A stretch of DNA of 64,000 bases from an uncultured SAR202 cluster bacterium (GTDB lineage: Bacteria > Chloroflexota > Dehalococcoidia > Lucifugimonadales > Lucifugimonadaceae). How positions within the stretch are numbered: position 1 is the stretch's first letter; each line of letters begins with the position of its first letter. The position numbers and the translations under genes are program-made. The notes under the pieces are model-generated. The model ran no database searches, was not told the DNA's origin, and saw nothing but the letters and a program-made list of their open reading frames with translations. Location of the stretch: NCBI GenBank assembly GCA_902620405.1, contig CACNIC010000001.1:124001-188000 (forward strand), given 5' to 3'. Positions 41,632-51,045 of this stretch are shown here, piece by piece.

Positions 41632-42468
41632 ATGGTTCACGGTGGTTTTTTTAATAGGGTTTCCAATACTTTTAAAATGATGAAGTCATGTTTGGATGTA
41701 TTAAAGAAAGACAGAGAATTAATTCTTTTCCCGGTTTTTGCAGCTATATCTGTTGCCATATTTGTATTAATTATGTCTGCAGGTGGGTACCTAGATAATC
41801 TTGACACAGAACAAGGTGGGTCTCTTGCACCATTAATATTGTTGATATTTGGTGCAAATTTTTTAATAGTTTTTTTTAATTCTGCATTAGTATCCGCGGC
41901 ATTGGAAAGATTGAGAGGCGGTGATCCAAATGTTAAATCTGGACTGTCTCATGCAATCAAACATATTCACCATATTTTTTTCTGGTCAATTATTGTTACT
42001 ATAGTTGCAATTTTAATTGCAATTATTAGAGGAGATAGGAGAGAAAATAGTATTTTTAGAGAAATTTTTGCAAGTATAATTCAAGCTGGTTGGGCTATGA
42101 TGACATTCTTTGTAGTACCAATTATTGTTTCTGAAAATATTGGCCCAATAAATGCCATTAAAAGATCAACAAGTTTATTTAAGCAGACTTGGGGAGACCA
42201 AGTAGTTGCAAATTTTGGATTTGGAATTTTTCAGTTGTTTGGAGTATTGCTTGGAGTTGTTGTTGGCTGGTTTTTTGGATTATTTAGTCCAGTTTTAGGT
42301 GCATTTCTTGGAGGTTCGATAGCTGTTATGTCCGTTGCGATTATATATACCTTAGAAGGTATTTATAAGGCAGCCCTCTATGAATTTGCTCTTGGTGAAA
42401 AACCTCTTGAATTCCAGCAAGAAGATTTAAGAACTGCTTATCAAAGAAAAGTTGCATCAGCATTCTAA
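41632..42468 (+). CDS. DUF6159-like membrane protein
   Basis: 278 residues with five or six helices. The N-terminal FNRVSNTFKMMKSCLDVLKKDRELILFPV resembles the opening of the DUF6159 family, and SENIGPINAIKRSTSLFKQTWGD is a conserved-looking amphipathic segment. AAGGAG precedes the ATG. The next gene starts two bases after the stop. Function unknown. Confidence 0.75.
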   Translation: MVHGGFFNRVSNTFKMMKSCLDVLKKDRELILFPVFAAISVAIFVLIMSAGGYLDNLDTEQGGSLAPLILLIFGANFLIVFFNSALVSAALERLRGGDPNVKSGLSHAIKHIHHIFFWSIIVTIVAILIAIIRGDRRENSIFREIFASIIQAGWAMMTFFVVPIIVSENIGPINAIKRSTSLFKQTWGDQVVANFGFGIFQLFGVLLGVVVGWFFGLFSPVLGAFLGGSIAVMSVAIIYTLEGIYKAALYEFALGEKPLEFQQEDLRTAYQRKVASAF

Positions 42469-42470
42469 GT

Positions 42471-43679
42471 ATGAGCAATTTTAGCTGTGATAGTTTTGGG
42501 CAAATTGAAAAAAATTTAGACAAATTATTTGTTCCAAAATATTATCCTGGTTTCATTTTATCTATTTATGAAAATGGAAATGAAAGCTTTTTTTTAAATA
42601 AAGGATATGATGACATTTTTAAAAAAATAGAATACAAAAAAGATTCGATTTTTAGAATTTATTCAATGACTAAGCCAATTGTATCTACTGCTGCAATGCA
42701 ACTTATAGAAAATAAAAAATTGGGTTTAGATGATGATGTTACTAAATATATTCCTGAATGGGATGACGCAGTTTTTTATAAATCTAACAATAAAAATGTT
42801 ATTACTATAAAGGATTTGTTTATACATACATCCGGACTAACTTATGCGTTTCAAGGTCAAAGTGAAGTAGATAAAAAGTATAAAGTAAGCGGAATAAATT
42901 CCATTGTTGATTCTGAATTATCTTCTCAAGAAATAATAAATGAATTATCAAATATTCCTTTAGAATTTTCTCCAGGCAGTTTTTATAATTATTCTATTTC
43001 AATAGATATTTTAGGATTTATTATTGAAAGAATTTCAAATAAAACTTTGAATGAATACCTTTATGAAAATATATTTAATATTCTGGGAATGAATGATACT
43101 TCTTTCACTTTAGATACTTCAAAGACTGAAAGATTAGCCATGTGCTATCGATGGGATGAAGAGAAAAAGAAATATGAGGCTCATGACTTAAAAACTAAGC
43201 CCAACATTGAAGTAAAAAGTTATTTAAAAAAACCTAGTTCTTATTCTGGCGGTGCTGGGCTACTCTCAACAATGAATGATTACCAGCTATTTGGCTCAGC
43301 TATTTTAGATGCCAAGAAAGGAAGAAAAAATCCTTTGATAAATAAAGATACCGCAAATTTGATGATGAAAAATCATTTACCAAACAATAATCATATAGAC
43401 CAATTATCTAAATATCCATTAAAAGGTGAGCAATACTATCGAGGGCTTGGATTTGGACTTGGAGGTTCAATTTGCATTGATGAAAATGTAGGCCTTAGTA
43501 ATAGTAATGCGGGAGATTTTGGTTGGGGAGGAGCTGCTTCGACTTCATTTTATATTAGTGATAAATACGATTATTCACTTGTTTTTTTAACTCAAGTGCT
43601 TGAATCTGAAGAAACAAGAAAGTTAAACAGTGAGATTAAAAAGCTTGTTAATGGTTGTCTTGATGTTCACAAAGAATAA
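42471..43679 (+). CDS. Serine hydrolase, class C beta-lactamase family
   Basis: 402 residues without a signal peptide. The SxxK nucleophile motif is in YSMTKPI near residue 65, and the Tyr motif is YNYS near 175. Family members include esterases, D-aminopeptidases and carboxypeptidases; without an export signal it is more likely a cytoplasmic esterase than a beta-lactamase. It follows the DUF6159-like gene by two bases and overlaps a small membrane-peptide gene. Confidence 0.85.
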   Translation: MSNFSCDSFGQIEKNLDKLFVPKYYPGFILSIYENGNESFFLNKGYDDIFKKIEYKKDSIFRIYSMTKPIVSTAAMQLIENKKLGLDDDVTKYIPEWDDAVFYKSNNKNVITIKDLFIHTSGLTYAFQGQSEVDKKYKVSGINSIVDSELSSQEIINELSNIPLEFSPGSFYNYSISIDILGFIIERISNKTLNEYLYENIFNILGMNDTSFTLDTSKTERLAMCYRWDEEKKKYEAHDLKTKPNIEVKSYLKKPSSYSGGAGLLSTMNDYQLFGSAILDAKKGRKNPLINKDTANLMMKNHLPNNNHIDQLSKYPLKGEQYYRGLGFGLGGSICIDENVGLSNSNAGDFGWGGAASTSFYISDKYDYSLVFLTQVLESEETRKLNSEIKKLVNGCLDVHKE

Positions 43680-43749
43680 TTTAAAAATTTTTATTGTTGC
43701 TATTATTACTTTTCTTGTTTTAATTTTAATTACTGAACTTACTAATTAG
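43663..43749 (+). CDS. 28-residue single-helix membrane peptide
   Basis: Its ATG lies 17 bases before the end of the serine hydrolase gene in another frame. MFTKNNLK is followed by one hydrophobic helix (about 9-24) and ELTN. It overlaps the converging dehydrogenase gene by eight bases. Third such peptide in the window, all attached to larger genes. Confidence 0.5.
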   Translation: MFTKNNLKIFIVAIITFLVLILITELTN

Positions 43750-44878
43750 AAGTTAATTTCCAGATTGATGAATTTGATTCATCTGTAATAATAAATATTT
43801 CTCCTTCTGAATTTATATCAACATCTCTAAGTCGACCTATCTCGTCTTTAAAAATAATTTGATTATTTAAAATATTTCCATTTTGATAATCAATTTTTAT
43901 TAATAATTTATATTTCAGTGAAGTAACTAAAATATCTCCATTCCAGTCTGGGAACTCATTTCCATAGTAAAAAATTAAATCGCTAGGTGCTATAGATGGA
44001 ACCCATGATAAAAGAGGGTATTTAAATTCCTCTTTAAATGGGGCTCCGTCACCAATCTTTGTGCCAATATAGTTTGTTCCTCCCCAACCTATTTCATTCC
44101 ATCCATAGTTAGAGCCAGCTTCAACCTCCCCAATAAAATCACCACCTTTTGCTCCATGATTTGATATCAATAATTTTCCTTCTTTTGATAATGCCATTCC
44201 TTGAGGATTTCTGACACCAATCATATATATTTCATTTAATTCTCCATCAAATGGATTCTTTGGGATACTTCCATCCAAATTAATTCTAATAATGCTTCCA
44301 GCATGTGAATTAAGATTTTGAGCTACATCACCTTGGCCTCTTTCTCCAATAGTTGCAAAAAGATAATTATCTTTAATGATAATTCTTGATCCAAAATGTT
44401 TTCCGCTTGAATAAAATGGTTCTGCTTTAAAAAGTATTATGAAATTATCAAGTTTTTTAAAATCATCACTTAGCTTACCTTTTCCAATTGCAGTAGTGTA
44501 TTTGTCATCATCATTTTTGATAGAAAATGAAACATAAAGATAATCATCATAAAATTTTATGTCTAATAAACCGCCTTGCCCAATACTTGCTATAGGTATT
44601 TTGTGAATAATTTTATGATTCTTGTTAGTTTTTAGGTTGGCATAAATTAAATTACCATTTTTTTCGGTAATTAATATTTCATTATCATTAATAAATTCTA
44701 AAGCCCATGGATTATTTAATGTAGTACCAATATCAAGTTTTGATAAGTTAATTAATTTGTCATCAATAATTTCGTAATTTTCGTAATTTTCAATAATACT
44801 TTCAGATTGTTGCTCAATTGGTTCATTGCAACTCACAAATAGTAAAGCAAATAATATAAATATTAGTTTAAATGTCAT
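43742..44878 (-). CDS. PQQ-dependent sugar dehydrogenase-like lipoprotein
   Basis: 378 residues with lipobox FVSC. The soluble aldose/glucose dehydrogenase (GDH-like) beta-propeller is recognised by LDIGTTLNNPWALEFINDNEILITEK, IGERGQGDVAQNLNSHAGSIIRIN, GVRNPQGMAL and GSNYGWNEIGWGG. Relatives oxidise aldoses with PQQ and Ca2+. No pqq genes are in the window. Confidence 0.88.
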   Translation of the reverse strand: MTFKLIFILFALLFVSCNEPIEQQSESIIENYENYEIIDDKLINLSKLDIGTTLNNPWALEFINDNEILITEKNGNLIYANLKTNKNHKIIHKIPIASIGQGGLLDIKFYDDYLYVSFSIKNDDDKYTTAIGKGKLSDDFKKLDNFIILFKAEPFYSSGKHFGSRIIIKDNYLFATIGERGQGDVAQNLNSHAGSIIRINLDGSIPKNPFDGELNEIYMIGVRNPQGMALSKEGKLLISNHGAKGGDFIGEVEAGSNYGWNEIGWGGTNYIGTKIGDGAPFKEEFKYPLLSWVPSIAPSDLIFYYGNEFPDWNGDILVTSLKYKLLIKIDYQNGNILNNQIIFKDEIGRLRDVDINSEGEIFIITDESNSSIWKLTSN

Positions 44879-44942
44879 AAAATTTTTTGTTAATTATTGG
44901 TAATTGTATATCATTATTATTAACAATCTATAAAGGAGAAAT

Positions 44943-45587
44943 ATGACGAGTATAGATATGAAAAAACTTGCAGGTTATGCATTAATTTTCGGACCAATTA
45001 TAGCTTTGACAAGTTATTTTATTCAGCCGGGAGGTGTTTTGGGAATTGGGGGGACAGCAGACCCAACAATTTCTGAAGAAGTTATAAAAATATTATCTGA
45101 AAACTCTGCATTAGGAATTATAAGTGCGATGACTGTAATGATTGGATTGCTTACAATTTTTTCAGGATACGTATATCTAGCAAATTCAATGGAAGGTGGG
45201 AGTGGATATGCTGTAGCTAAACTAGGCATAGTCATAAATGCTTTTGGAATATTTGGTTTTTGTATTGGTAGTTCTATGGGGCTTGGAATTGCTTCAGGAG
45301 TAATTACTGACAACGTAGTACCAGACATTTTATGGGCAGTAAGTACTGGCGCAACAACAGCTTTTGGTTTAGGCGGGATGTTAATTTGGATAGGGTTATC
45401 ATCCAGAGATGAATATAATAAAAATATATCTTTATCGGTTGTAGTTGCAAGTGCAGTAGTTTTTATTGCACCATTTATTGCTGCTTTTGGGCCAGAAAAT
45501 ACAAGATTAGTGAATAGTATTACTGGAATATGTTTCTTTGTAATAACTCTTGCATCAATATATGTTGGAAGAATACTTTCAAAATAA
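44943..45587 (+). CDS. Six-helix membrane protein, unknown
   Basis: 214 residues with about six hydrophobic helices, rich in Gly and Ile, and no charged motif that would mark an enzyme or transporter. AAAGGAG lies before the ATG. It diverges from the lipoprotein dehydrogenase. Not recognised. Confidence 0.65.
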   Translation: MTSIDMKKLAGYALIFGPIIALTSYFIQPGGVLGIGGTADPTISEEVIKILSENSALGIISAMTVMIGLLTIFSGYVYLANSMEGGSGYAVAKLGIVINAFGIFGFCIGSSMGLGIASGVITDNVVPDILWAVSTGATTAFGLGGMLIWIGLSSRDEYNKNISLSVVVASAVVFIAPFIAAFGPENTRLVNSITGICFFVITLASIYVGRILSK

Positions 45588-45659
45588 TTAGATTAATTTA
45601 AATAATTGTTTCAATTTATAGATTAGGTATTTAGATACTTTTAAAGTTCCCCTAGCCAT

Positions 45660-45863
45660 TTAATCTACATCTTGTTTGTTAGTATAATTTTCATCGGATG
45701 TTTTTGATTTAAATCTTAAAAGGTAAACACCCAGAACCATAAGAGAAATGGATATAAATAAATCGCCTATTGTTAAGCCTGTTCTTAGCCTGTAAAGAGT
45801 GTAAATAAAACTAAGCAGGACGTAGAAAGCTCCAAGTATTCTTCTGTAATAAAATCTGATCAT
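45660..45863 (-). CDS. 67-residue two-helix membrane protein, unknown
   Basis: Basic N-terminus (MIRFYYRRILG) followed by two hydrophobic helices, about 10-24 and 33-49, and a polar tail. It lies 14 bases after a small zinc-ribbon gene on the same strand. No family recognised. Confidence 0.5.
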   Translation of the reverse strand: MIRFYYRRILGAFYVLLSFIYTLYRLRTGLTIGDLFISISLMVLGVYLLRFKSKTSDENYTNKQDVD

Positions 45864-45877
45864 CTTTTTACTCTCAA

Positions 45878-46045
45878 TTATTTATCAGAATTTAATGACC
45901 TTGTTTTGAGTAAAATGTCTTTACATTGATCACAAATCACTTTTCCATCAGGTTGAGGGTTATAGCTTTTCCAAATAAATAACCATTCTTCTATTTCTTC
46001 TTCGCAGTAATTACATATCTTTGATTTATAAAAAAAATCACTCAT
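45878..46045 (-). CDS. 55-residue two-CxxC zinc-ribbon protein
   Basis: ATG overlaps the TAA of the preceding basic peptide gene (TAATG). KICNYCEEE and VICDQCKDI give two CxxC pairs about 30 residues apart, the pattern of a small zinc ribbon. No other domain. It may be a nucleic-acid-binding or regulatory peptide. Function unknown. Confidence 0.65.
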   Translation of the reverse strand: MSDFFYKSKICNYCEEEIEEWLFIWKSYNPQPDGKVICDQCKDILLKTRSLNSDK

Positions 46046-46179
46046 TATTTTCTTTTTCCAGGCCTATTTGTCCTTAAATCGACTCTACCCTTTCTTTTAG
46101 AGATATGTATTTTTTTCCTTTTTTCTCTTCTGTATGATGCTATTAAAGCTTTTTCATCTTTTTCAAATGTATTAGTCAT
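46045..46179 (-). CDS. 44-residue strongly basic protein
   Basis: About a third of its residues are Lys or Arg (YRREKRKKIHISKRKGR, RPGKRK). It overlaps the zinc-ribbon gene by TAATG and lies eight bases after the 121-residue gene, so the three look like one unit. The composition suggests RNA or ribosome binding. No ribosomal family could be matched. Confidence 0.55.
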   Translation of the reverse strand: MTNTFEKDEKALIASYRREKRKKIHISKRKGRVDLRTNRPGKRK

Positions 46180-46186
46180 TATTAAT

Positions 46187-46552
46187 TTATTGTTTATTTA
46201 ATGGGGGCATAGAAATCCACTCCCTATTATATTTTACCCATATTTCTTCTCCGTGGGACGTTAGGAAATATTTTTTCTCTTTATTTATCTTGATTATTCC
46301 GTTTTTAATCAATTTGCCTAAGTTATTATCAATTAAAGATTCTCGTTGATTTTTTAAATTTTCAGAGTCTATGAATCCTAAGTTTTTGATCAAATCATTA
46401 TATTCTTTGCAATTTTTAACATGCTCATGAATCATTACTCTTCTTATTCCTGATTTAATATTTTTTTTAATTGAATCAATAATTAAACCAAATATTATTG
46501 ATCTATCAAATCTACTTAATCTTTTATAATTTTTTTTTATCTTTCGTTTCAT
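46187..46552 (-). CDS. 121-residue basic protein, possible winged helix
   Basis: A Lys/Arg-rich N-terminus, then a helical region, and a C-terminal part (LGKLIKNGIIKINKEKKYFLTSHGEEIW) that reads like the recognition helix and wing of a winged-helix fold. No family is certain. It heads a unit of small basic and zinc-ribbon proteins, downstream of the surface-sugar cluster. Confidence 0.55.
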   Translation of the reverse strand: MKRKIKKNYKRLSRFDRSIIFGLIIDSIKKNIKSGIRRVMIHEHVKNCKEYNDLIKNLGFIDSENLKNQRESLIDNNLGKLIKNGIIKINKEKKYFLTSHGEEIWVKYNREWISMPPLNKQ

Positions 46553-46580
46553 TAATATGTTAAAAATTTAATTAGATAAA

Positions 46581-47804
46581 TTAGTCTATATCAATGATTC
46601 TTAAATCTGGAATAGGAATAATTAATTTTCCATTAAAGTTAAAATTATTTTTTAAATCATCAATAATTTCTTTTGAAAAATTCCAAGCAAAAAGGAAAAT
46701 GTAATCTGGTTTATCATATTGTATTTCAGAAGGATCTTTAATTTTTATTGATGTTCCTGGTAAATATTTTCCTTGTTTTAAGTGTGATTTATCATAAATA
46801 TATTTTAAATTATTTTCTCCTATAAAGTTAATCAATGTTGATGCTTTTGCAGGAGCTCCATACCCATAAACTATCTTTTCATCATTGGATATTTTTTCAA
46901 ATAAGTCCAATAAATTTGATTTAATTTTTAAAACTTTTTTGCAGAATAGTTTTAATTTTTTTCCAATTAAATCTTCCTTTTCTTCTTTATCTAATAAATC
47001 ATTTAATGACTTAGTTTTTTTATATTTTTTACTCTTTGATAAATATATTCTTAATTGTCCATGATGAACTGGTAATACGTATGCATCAAAAATATTTAAA
47101 CCAAATTTTGAAAATAAATTGTTTAAATTATTTAGGGACCAGTAAGAAAAATGTTCATGATAAATAGTATCAAATGAATTGTCGTCGATCATTGAGCCTA
47201 AATAATGTATTTCAATTATAATTACTCCTTCATCAGATATTAATTCTTTCATGCCTTCAACAAAATCATTTATCTTGGGGGTATGAGCAAATGTATTGGT
47301 TGATATAATGAAATCTGCACTTCCATATTTATTTTTTATTTTTTTTGCAAGTTTATGAGAAAAAAAATCGTTTATAGTTCTAATGCCTTTTTTATTGGCA
47401 ATGTCTGATAAATTTTTTGCAGGATCTACCCCAAGGATATTTTTAGAAAAATTAGAAGCAGATTCTAAAAAAGTTCCATCATTTGAACCAATATCTAAGA
47501 TAAAAGTATCACTTTTAATTTTAAATTTTTTATTAATTTCCTTAGAGATTTCTTTTAAATGATTTGTTAATGTTTTAGATACAGATGGCATATAAAAATA
47601 GTCATTAAAAATTTTTTTTTGATCAATAATTTCGCTAATTTGTACATGATTACACCCTGACCTGCAAACGCTTAAATTAAGCGGATATTTTTCTGCGGTC
47701 TGAGACTGATCAATATCTATTTCTAAATTATTAGCTATTGGGCTCATTCCGAGATCAAGAATTGTTTCAGATGAATTTTTATTACATATAAAGCATTTAT
47801 TCAT
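46581..47804 (-). CDS. Sugar C-methyltransferase (NDP-hexose type)
   Basis: 407 residues in the three-part layout of NDP-deoxyhexose C-methyltransferases. An N-terminal zinc module has CFICNKN and a later CRSGCNHVQ. A SAM-binding domain carries FILDIGSNDGTFLE. The C-terminal domain has YGAPAKASTLINF. The product would be a branched sugar. It overlaps the epimerase gene by eight bases and ends the CDP-sugar cluster. Confidence 0.88.
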   Translation of the reverse strand: MNKCFICNKNSSETILDLGMSPIANNLEIDIDQSQTAEKYPLNLSVCRSGCNHVQISEIIDQKKIFNDYFYMPSVSKTLTNHLKEISKEINKKFKIKSDTFILDIGSNDGTFLESASNFSKNILGVDPAKNLSDIANKKGIRTINDFFSHKLAKKIKNKYGSADFIISTNTFAHTPKINDFVEGMKELISDEGVIIIEIHYLGSMIDDNSFDTIYHEHFSYWSLNNLNNLFSKFGLNIFDAYVLPVHHGQLRIYLSKSKKYKKTKSLNDLLDKEEKEDLIGKKLKLFCKKVLKIKSNLLDLFEKISNDEKIVYGYGAPAKASTLINFIGENNLKYIYDKSHLKQGKYLPGTSIKIKDPSEIQYDKPDYIFLFAWNFSKEIIDDLKNNFNFNGKLIIPIPDLRIIDID

Positions 47805-48702
47805 AATAATTTTTATAGTTTGATTTTATCCATTCTACAGTATTAGATAATCCTTTTATTAAGCTTGTTTTTGGATGCCAATTAAATTTTTCTTGGGCAA
47901 TAGAAAGGTCAGCTTTCATAAATGAAATTTCTTCTTCACTAATGTTTTCTTGAATATTAATTTCTTCTTTTATATTCATAATTTTATAGATCTCTTTAAT
48001 AACATCTAATATAAAAACTGGATTAGAACTACCTATATCAATAGTTTCAATTTTTTGATTTGAAAATATAACCTTTTCCATAACTTCAATTACATCATCA
48101 ATGTAAATAAAATCTCTTCTAGAATTTGGATTTTTGATTAGAGGATGTTTTCCATTAAGTAAATCAATTGTAGATGATTGAATTAATCTGTATTTATAGT
48201 CATGAGGTCCATATGGAGTGAATAGATTAATTTCAGTGCCTAAAATGTCTTTATTTTTAATTGATTTATGAAATAATTCAGATGAATTTTTTTTTGAAAA
48301 TGTATAGCTGTCATTATCTTCATTTGAATTAAGTTTTGATGCGCCACTGTTTACAAATATTATTTTTGGATTTAATTTATTTTGACTACAAGCTGTTATA
48401 AGATTTTTTATTCCATTTGTATTAATGTCAAAATGATCTTCATTGTTGACAGGAGCAGGAAAATATCTTGATGATGCCATGTATATAATAATATCGGCAT
48501 TTATTTCTTTAATTATTGATGAAATTTCACTCAAATATCTTACATCACACTTCCTAAAAGATAATTTATTACTCGAGAAATTATTAGATAAATTATTGTT
48601 TAAATATGTACATATAATTTTTTCTACATTATTGTCATACACTAATTTATTTAATAAATGTGAACCTATAAACTTAGAAGACCCTATTAATAAAATGTTC
48701 AT
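47797..48702 (-). CDS. NAD-dependent sugar epimerase/dehydratase
   Basis: A 301-residue extended SDR. The GxxGxxG is relaxed to LIGSSKFIGSHL. In the catalytic YxxxK motif, SYTFSKKNSSELF has Tyr with Lys four residues on. RRDFIYIDDVIEVM is the usual sugar-nucleotide segment. It probably reduces or epimerises the 4-keto CDP-sugar made upstream. Confidence 0.85.
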   Translation of the reverse strand: MNILLIGSSKFIGSHLLNKLVYDNNVEKIICTYLNNNLSNNFSSNKLSFRKCDVRYLSEISSIIKEINADIIIYMASSRYFPAPVNNEDHFDINTNGIKNLITACSQNKLNPKIIFVNSGASKLNSNEDNDSYTFSKKNSSELFHKSIKNKDILGTEINLFTPYGPHDYKYRLIQSSTIDLLNGKHPLIKNPNSRRDFIYIDDVIEVMEKVIFSNQKIETIDIGSSNPVFILDVIKEIYKIMNIKEEINIQENISEEEISFMKADLSIAQEKFNWHPKTSLIKGLSNTVEWIKSNYKNYYE

Positions 48703-48704
48703 AC

Positions 48705-49115
48705 TTAATTCCAGTCGAACATTAGCTCATTGATATCTATCTGTTCTGCTTCATCATCATTGTGTTCTTCATTTGAAATATTAACAAGGAGGCCTATTTC
48801 TTCAGTTATGCATTGGAAACCAAACCAAAAATTTGGAGGAATAGTAATCATCTTGTAATTGTCCTTTGATAATATTTCAGTTAAATAGTTTTTATCCTTT
48901 TTTTGAATTACAATTTTTATCTTTCCTCGTACAGCAATCAGATTGCAAGTCATTGTTTTGTGCCTTTTCCAAGCCTTTATTTCATATGGGTTAATTTCAG
49001 TGAAATATACTTCATTAACATCAATAGCTTTATTTTCTGATTTCAAAAAACCTTTTAATAAGTCACCCTTTTCATTGTTTATAACAGAAAGATTTTTAAT
49101 TTTTATTTCATCCAT
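48705..49115 (-). CDS. Cupin sugar 3,5-epimerase/isomerase-like protein
   Basis: About 136 residues with the RmlC/WxcM-like cupin pattern: EVYFTEINPYEIKAWKRHKTMTCNLIAVRGKIKIVI, then PPNFWFGFQCI. The ATG at 49115 overlaps the preceding stop (TAATG). Such proteins epimerise or isomerise 4-keto-6-deoxy sugar nucleotides. The His of KRHK matches the catalytic region. Confidence 0.8.
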   Translation of the reverse strand: MDEIKIKNLSVINNEKGDLLKGFLKSENKAIDVNEVYFTEINPYEIKAWKRHKTMTCNLIAVRGKIKIVIQKKDKNYLTEILSKDNYKMITIPPNFWFGFQCITEEIGLLVNISNEEHNDDEAEQIDINELMFDWN

Positions 49116-50227
49116 TATTTTGTCCAAGAATAATTTTTTCCCTTTGCAATTTTTATATAGTTTTTAATTTGATTTTCAGAAGCAAGAACCATTCCTTCTA
49201 AGTCATTAGTATCATAAAATTCTTTATACCAATCTGCAGATAAATTTATCATTTGATCAAAGGATAAGTTGGGTTTCCAATTAAGTATGTTATTAGCCTT
49301 AGAACAATCAAGCTGGAGTAAGCCAGCTTCATGAAAATCGTCGGTATGCCTGATTGAGTATGAATCACTTTCTTCTTTAAAGCCCCACCTTTTAGAAAGT
49401 TTATCAATCAAATCTTTTACAGTTTTATTACTTGTTCCATTTGGGCCAAAATTAAAATTCTCGCCATTTAAATTTTTATCTAAATAGAGTTTACTAGCCA
49501 ATGTTAAATAGCCACTGATAGGTTCTAATACATGTTGCCAAGGTCTTGTTGAAAGTGGATTCCTAATTGATAATTTTTTATTTTTATTCCATGATGTTAC
49601 TGCATCTGGAATAATTCTATCCTTGCCCCAATCACCACCACCAATTACATTTCCTGCTCTGGCTGAAACTACAGTAGATTTGTATTCATGATTTTTAAAA
49701 AAAGAATTATAAAAAGATTTAATTATTAACTCTGCAGCACCTTTTGATCCGCTATAAATATCTTTACCGCCAAGCAAATCCTTCTCGTTATAACCTCTTT
49801 CTAATTCTAGATTATCGTAACATTTGTCACTTGTAATTATTACAGAAGTAACTTCTTTTTTAAGATCTTTAATTGAACTTAATATGTTTGCTGTTCCGAG
49901 CACATTAGTTTTGATTGTGAACAGAGGATCTTGATAGGAAACTGAAACTAAAGGCTGAGCTGCTAAATGAAAAACAAAGTCAGGATTAATTATGTTGACA
50001 ATTTTATTAACTTCATATTGATTTTCAGCAATATTTAATTTATGAAAAGATTCGATTTTATTTTCAATCCCTAAAGATTCAAACATGTTAGTTTTAGAAG
50101 GAGGCATATAAGATATACCATGCACTTCAGACCCAAGATTTCTGAGCCACAATGTTAACCAACTTCCTTTAAACCCAGAGTTTCCAGTAACTAAAACTTT
50201 TTTTTGGTTAAATATATTTTCAAACAT
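49115..50227 (-). CDS. rfbG: CDP-glucose 4,6-dehydratase
   Basis: A 370-residue extended SDR. VTGNSGFKGSWLTLWL is the characteristic RfbG nucleotide-binding stretch, followed by DFVFHLAAQPLVSVSYQDP and YSGSKGAAELI (YxxxK). It makes CDP-4-keto-6-deoxyglucose. It overlaps rfbF upstream by eight bases, and their pairing confirms the CDP pathway. Confidence 0.93.
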   Translation of the reverse strand: MFENIFNQKKVLVTGNSGFKGSWLTLWLRNLGSEVHGISYMPPSKTNMFESLGIENKIESFHKLNIAENQYEVNKIVNIINPDFVFHLAAQPLVSVSYQDPLFTIKTNVLGTANILSSIKDLKKEVTSVIITSDKCYDNLELERGYNEKDLLGGKDIYSGSKGAAELIIKSFYNSFFKNHEYKSTVVSARAGNVIGGGDWGKDRIIPDAVTSWNKNKKLSIRNPLSTRPWQHVLEPISGYLTLASKLYLDKNLNGENFNFGPNGTSNKTVKDLIDKLSKRWGFKEESDSYSIRHTDDFHEAGLLQLDCSKANNILNWKPNLSFDQMINLSADWYKEFYDTNDLEGMVLASENQIKNYIKIAKGKNYSWTK

Positions 50228-50936
50228 TTTTCTTTAGCCAAGGTGTATTTTTTGTTTTTATCATTTCATCTAAATATTCTTTTTCACGAATATTATCCAT
50301 ACATTGCCAAAAACCATCATGTTTGTAAGCATATAATTTCTTTTCATGAGCAATTACATCAAGTGTTCCATATTCTAAATCACAATCATCCCTGTCATTA
50401 AGATAATTAAATATAACTTTATTAAATAAAAAAAATCCACCATTTATAAATCCGGACTGCATCTGCGGTTTTTCTTCAAATTCATCAACAATATTTCCGT
50501 CTAAAGAAACAAATCCAAATCTTGATGGAGGCCTTACAACAGTCATAGTATGCACACCATCATGATTCTTATGAAAGTCGACAAGTTTGTTTATATTTAT
50601 ATCACTTACACCGTCACCATAAGTTACATGAAAATCTTCAGAAATAATATGTTTTTCAACTTTTTTTAATCTTGCACCTTTTTCAGAATCAATTCCAGTT
50701 TCAACAAATTCAATACTCCAGGATTCATTAGTTAAATTGGTATTAAACCATTCTTTAATTACTGAGCCCTTATATCCTAAAGTTAAAATAAATCGGTTAA
50801 ATCCAAAATTAGAATACATTTTCATTATGTGCCACAGAATGGGTTTGTCTCCAATATTGATCATAGGCTTTGGCTTATCATAAGTTTCATCACTCATCCT
50901 CGAGCCTCTGCCTCCACAAAAAATTATTACATCCAT
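50220..50936 (-). CDS. rfbF: Glucose-1-phosphate cytidylyltransferase
   Basis: A 238-residue nucleotidyltransferase making CDP-glucose. GGRGSRMSDETYDKPKPMINIGDKPILWHIM is the CTP- and sugar-phosphate-binding segment, and VTYGDGVSDI carries the metal-binding Asp. GGAGG precedes the ATG. First gene of the leftward CDP-sugar operon rfbF-rfbG-cupin-epimerase-C-methyltransferase. Confidence 0.94.
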   Translation of the reverse strand: MDVIIFCGGRGSRMSDETYDKPKPMINIGDKPILWHIMKMYSNFGFNRFILTLGYKGSVIKEWFNTNLTNESWSIEFVETGIDSEKGARLKKVEKHIISEDFHVTYGDGVSDININKLVDFHKNHDGVHTMTVVRPPSRFGFVSLDGNIVDEFEEKPQMQSGFINGGFFLFNKVIFNYLNDRDDCDLEYGTLDVIAHEKKLYAYKHDGFWQCMDNIREKEYLDEMIKTKNTPWLKKNV

Positions 50937-51045
50937 ATAAAAACCTCCAAAGATTTACTTTATATTATCCTGTTTTTAATTGATCTTGCTAATTATTTAA
51001 GAAAGCACTACAAGTGGTTAATTTCAAAATTAATAATAATTTAGC

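Noticed and set aside
44884-44931. TTGTTAAT ... ATTAACAA inverted repeat in the divergent spacer
   Set aside because: Very low-complexity AT-rich arms with a long gap; such repeats are expected by chance here.
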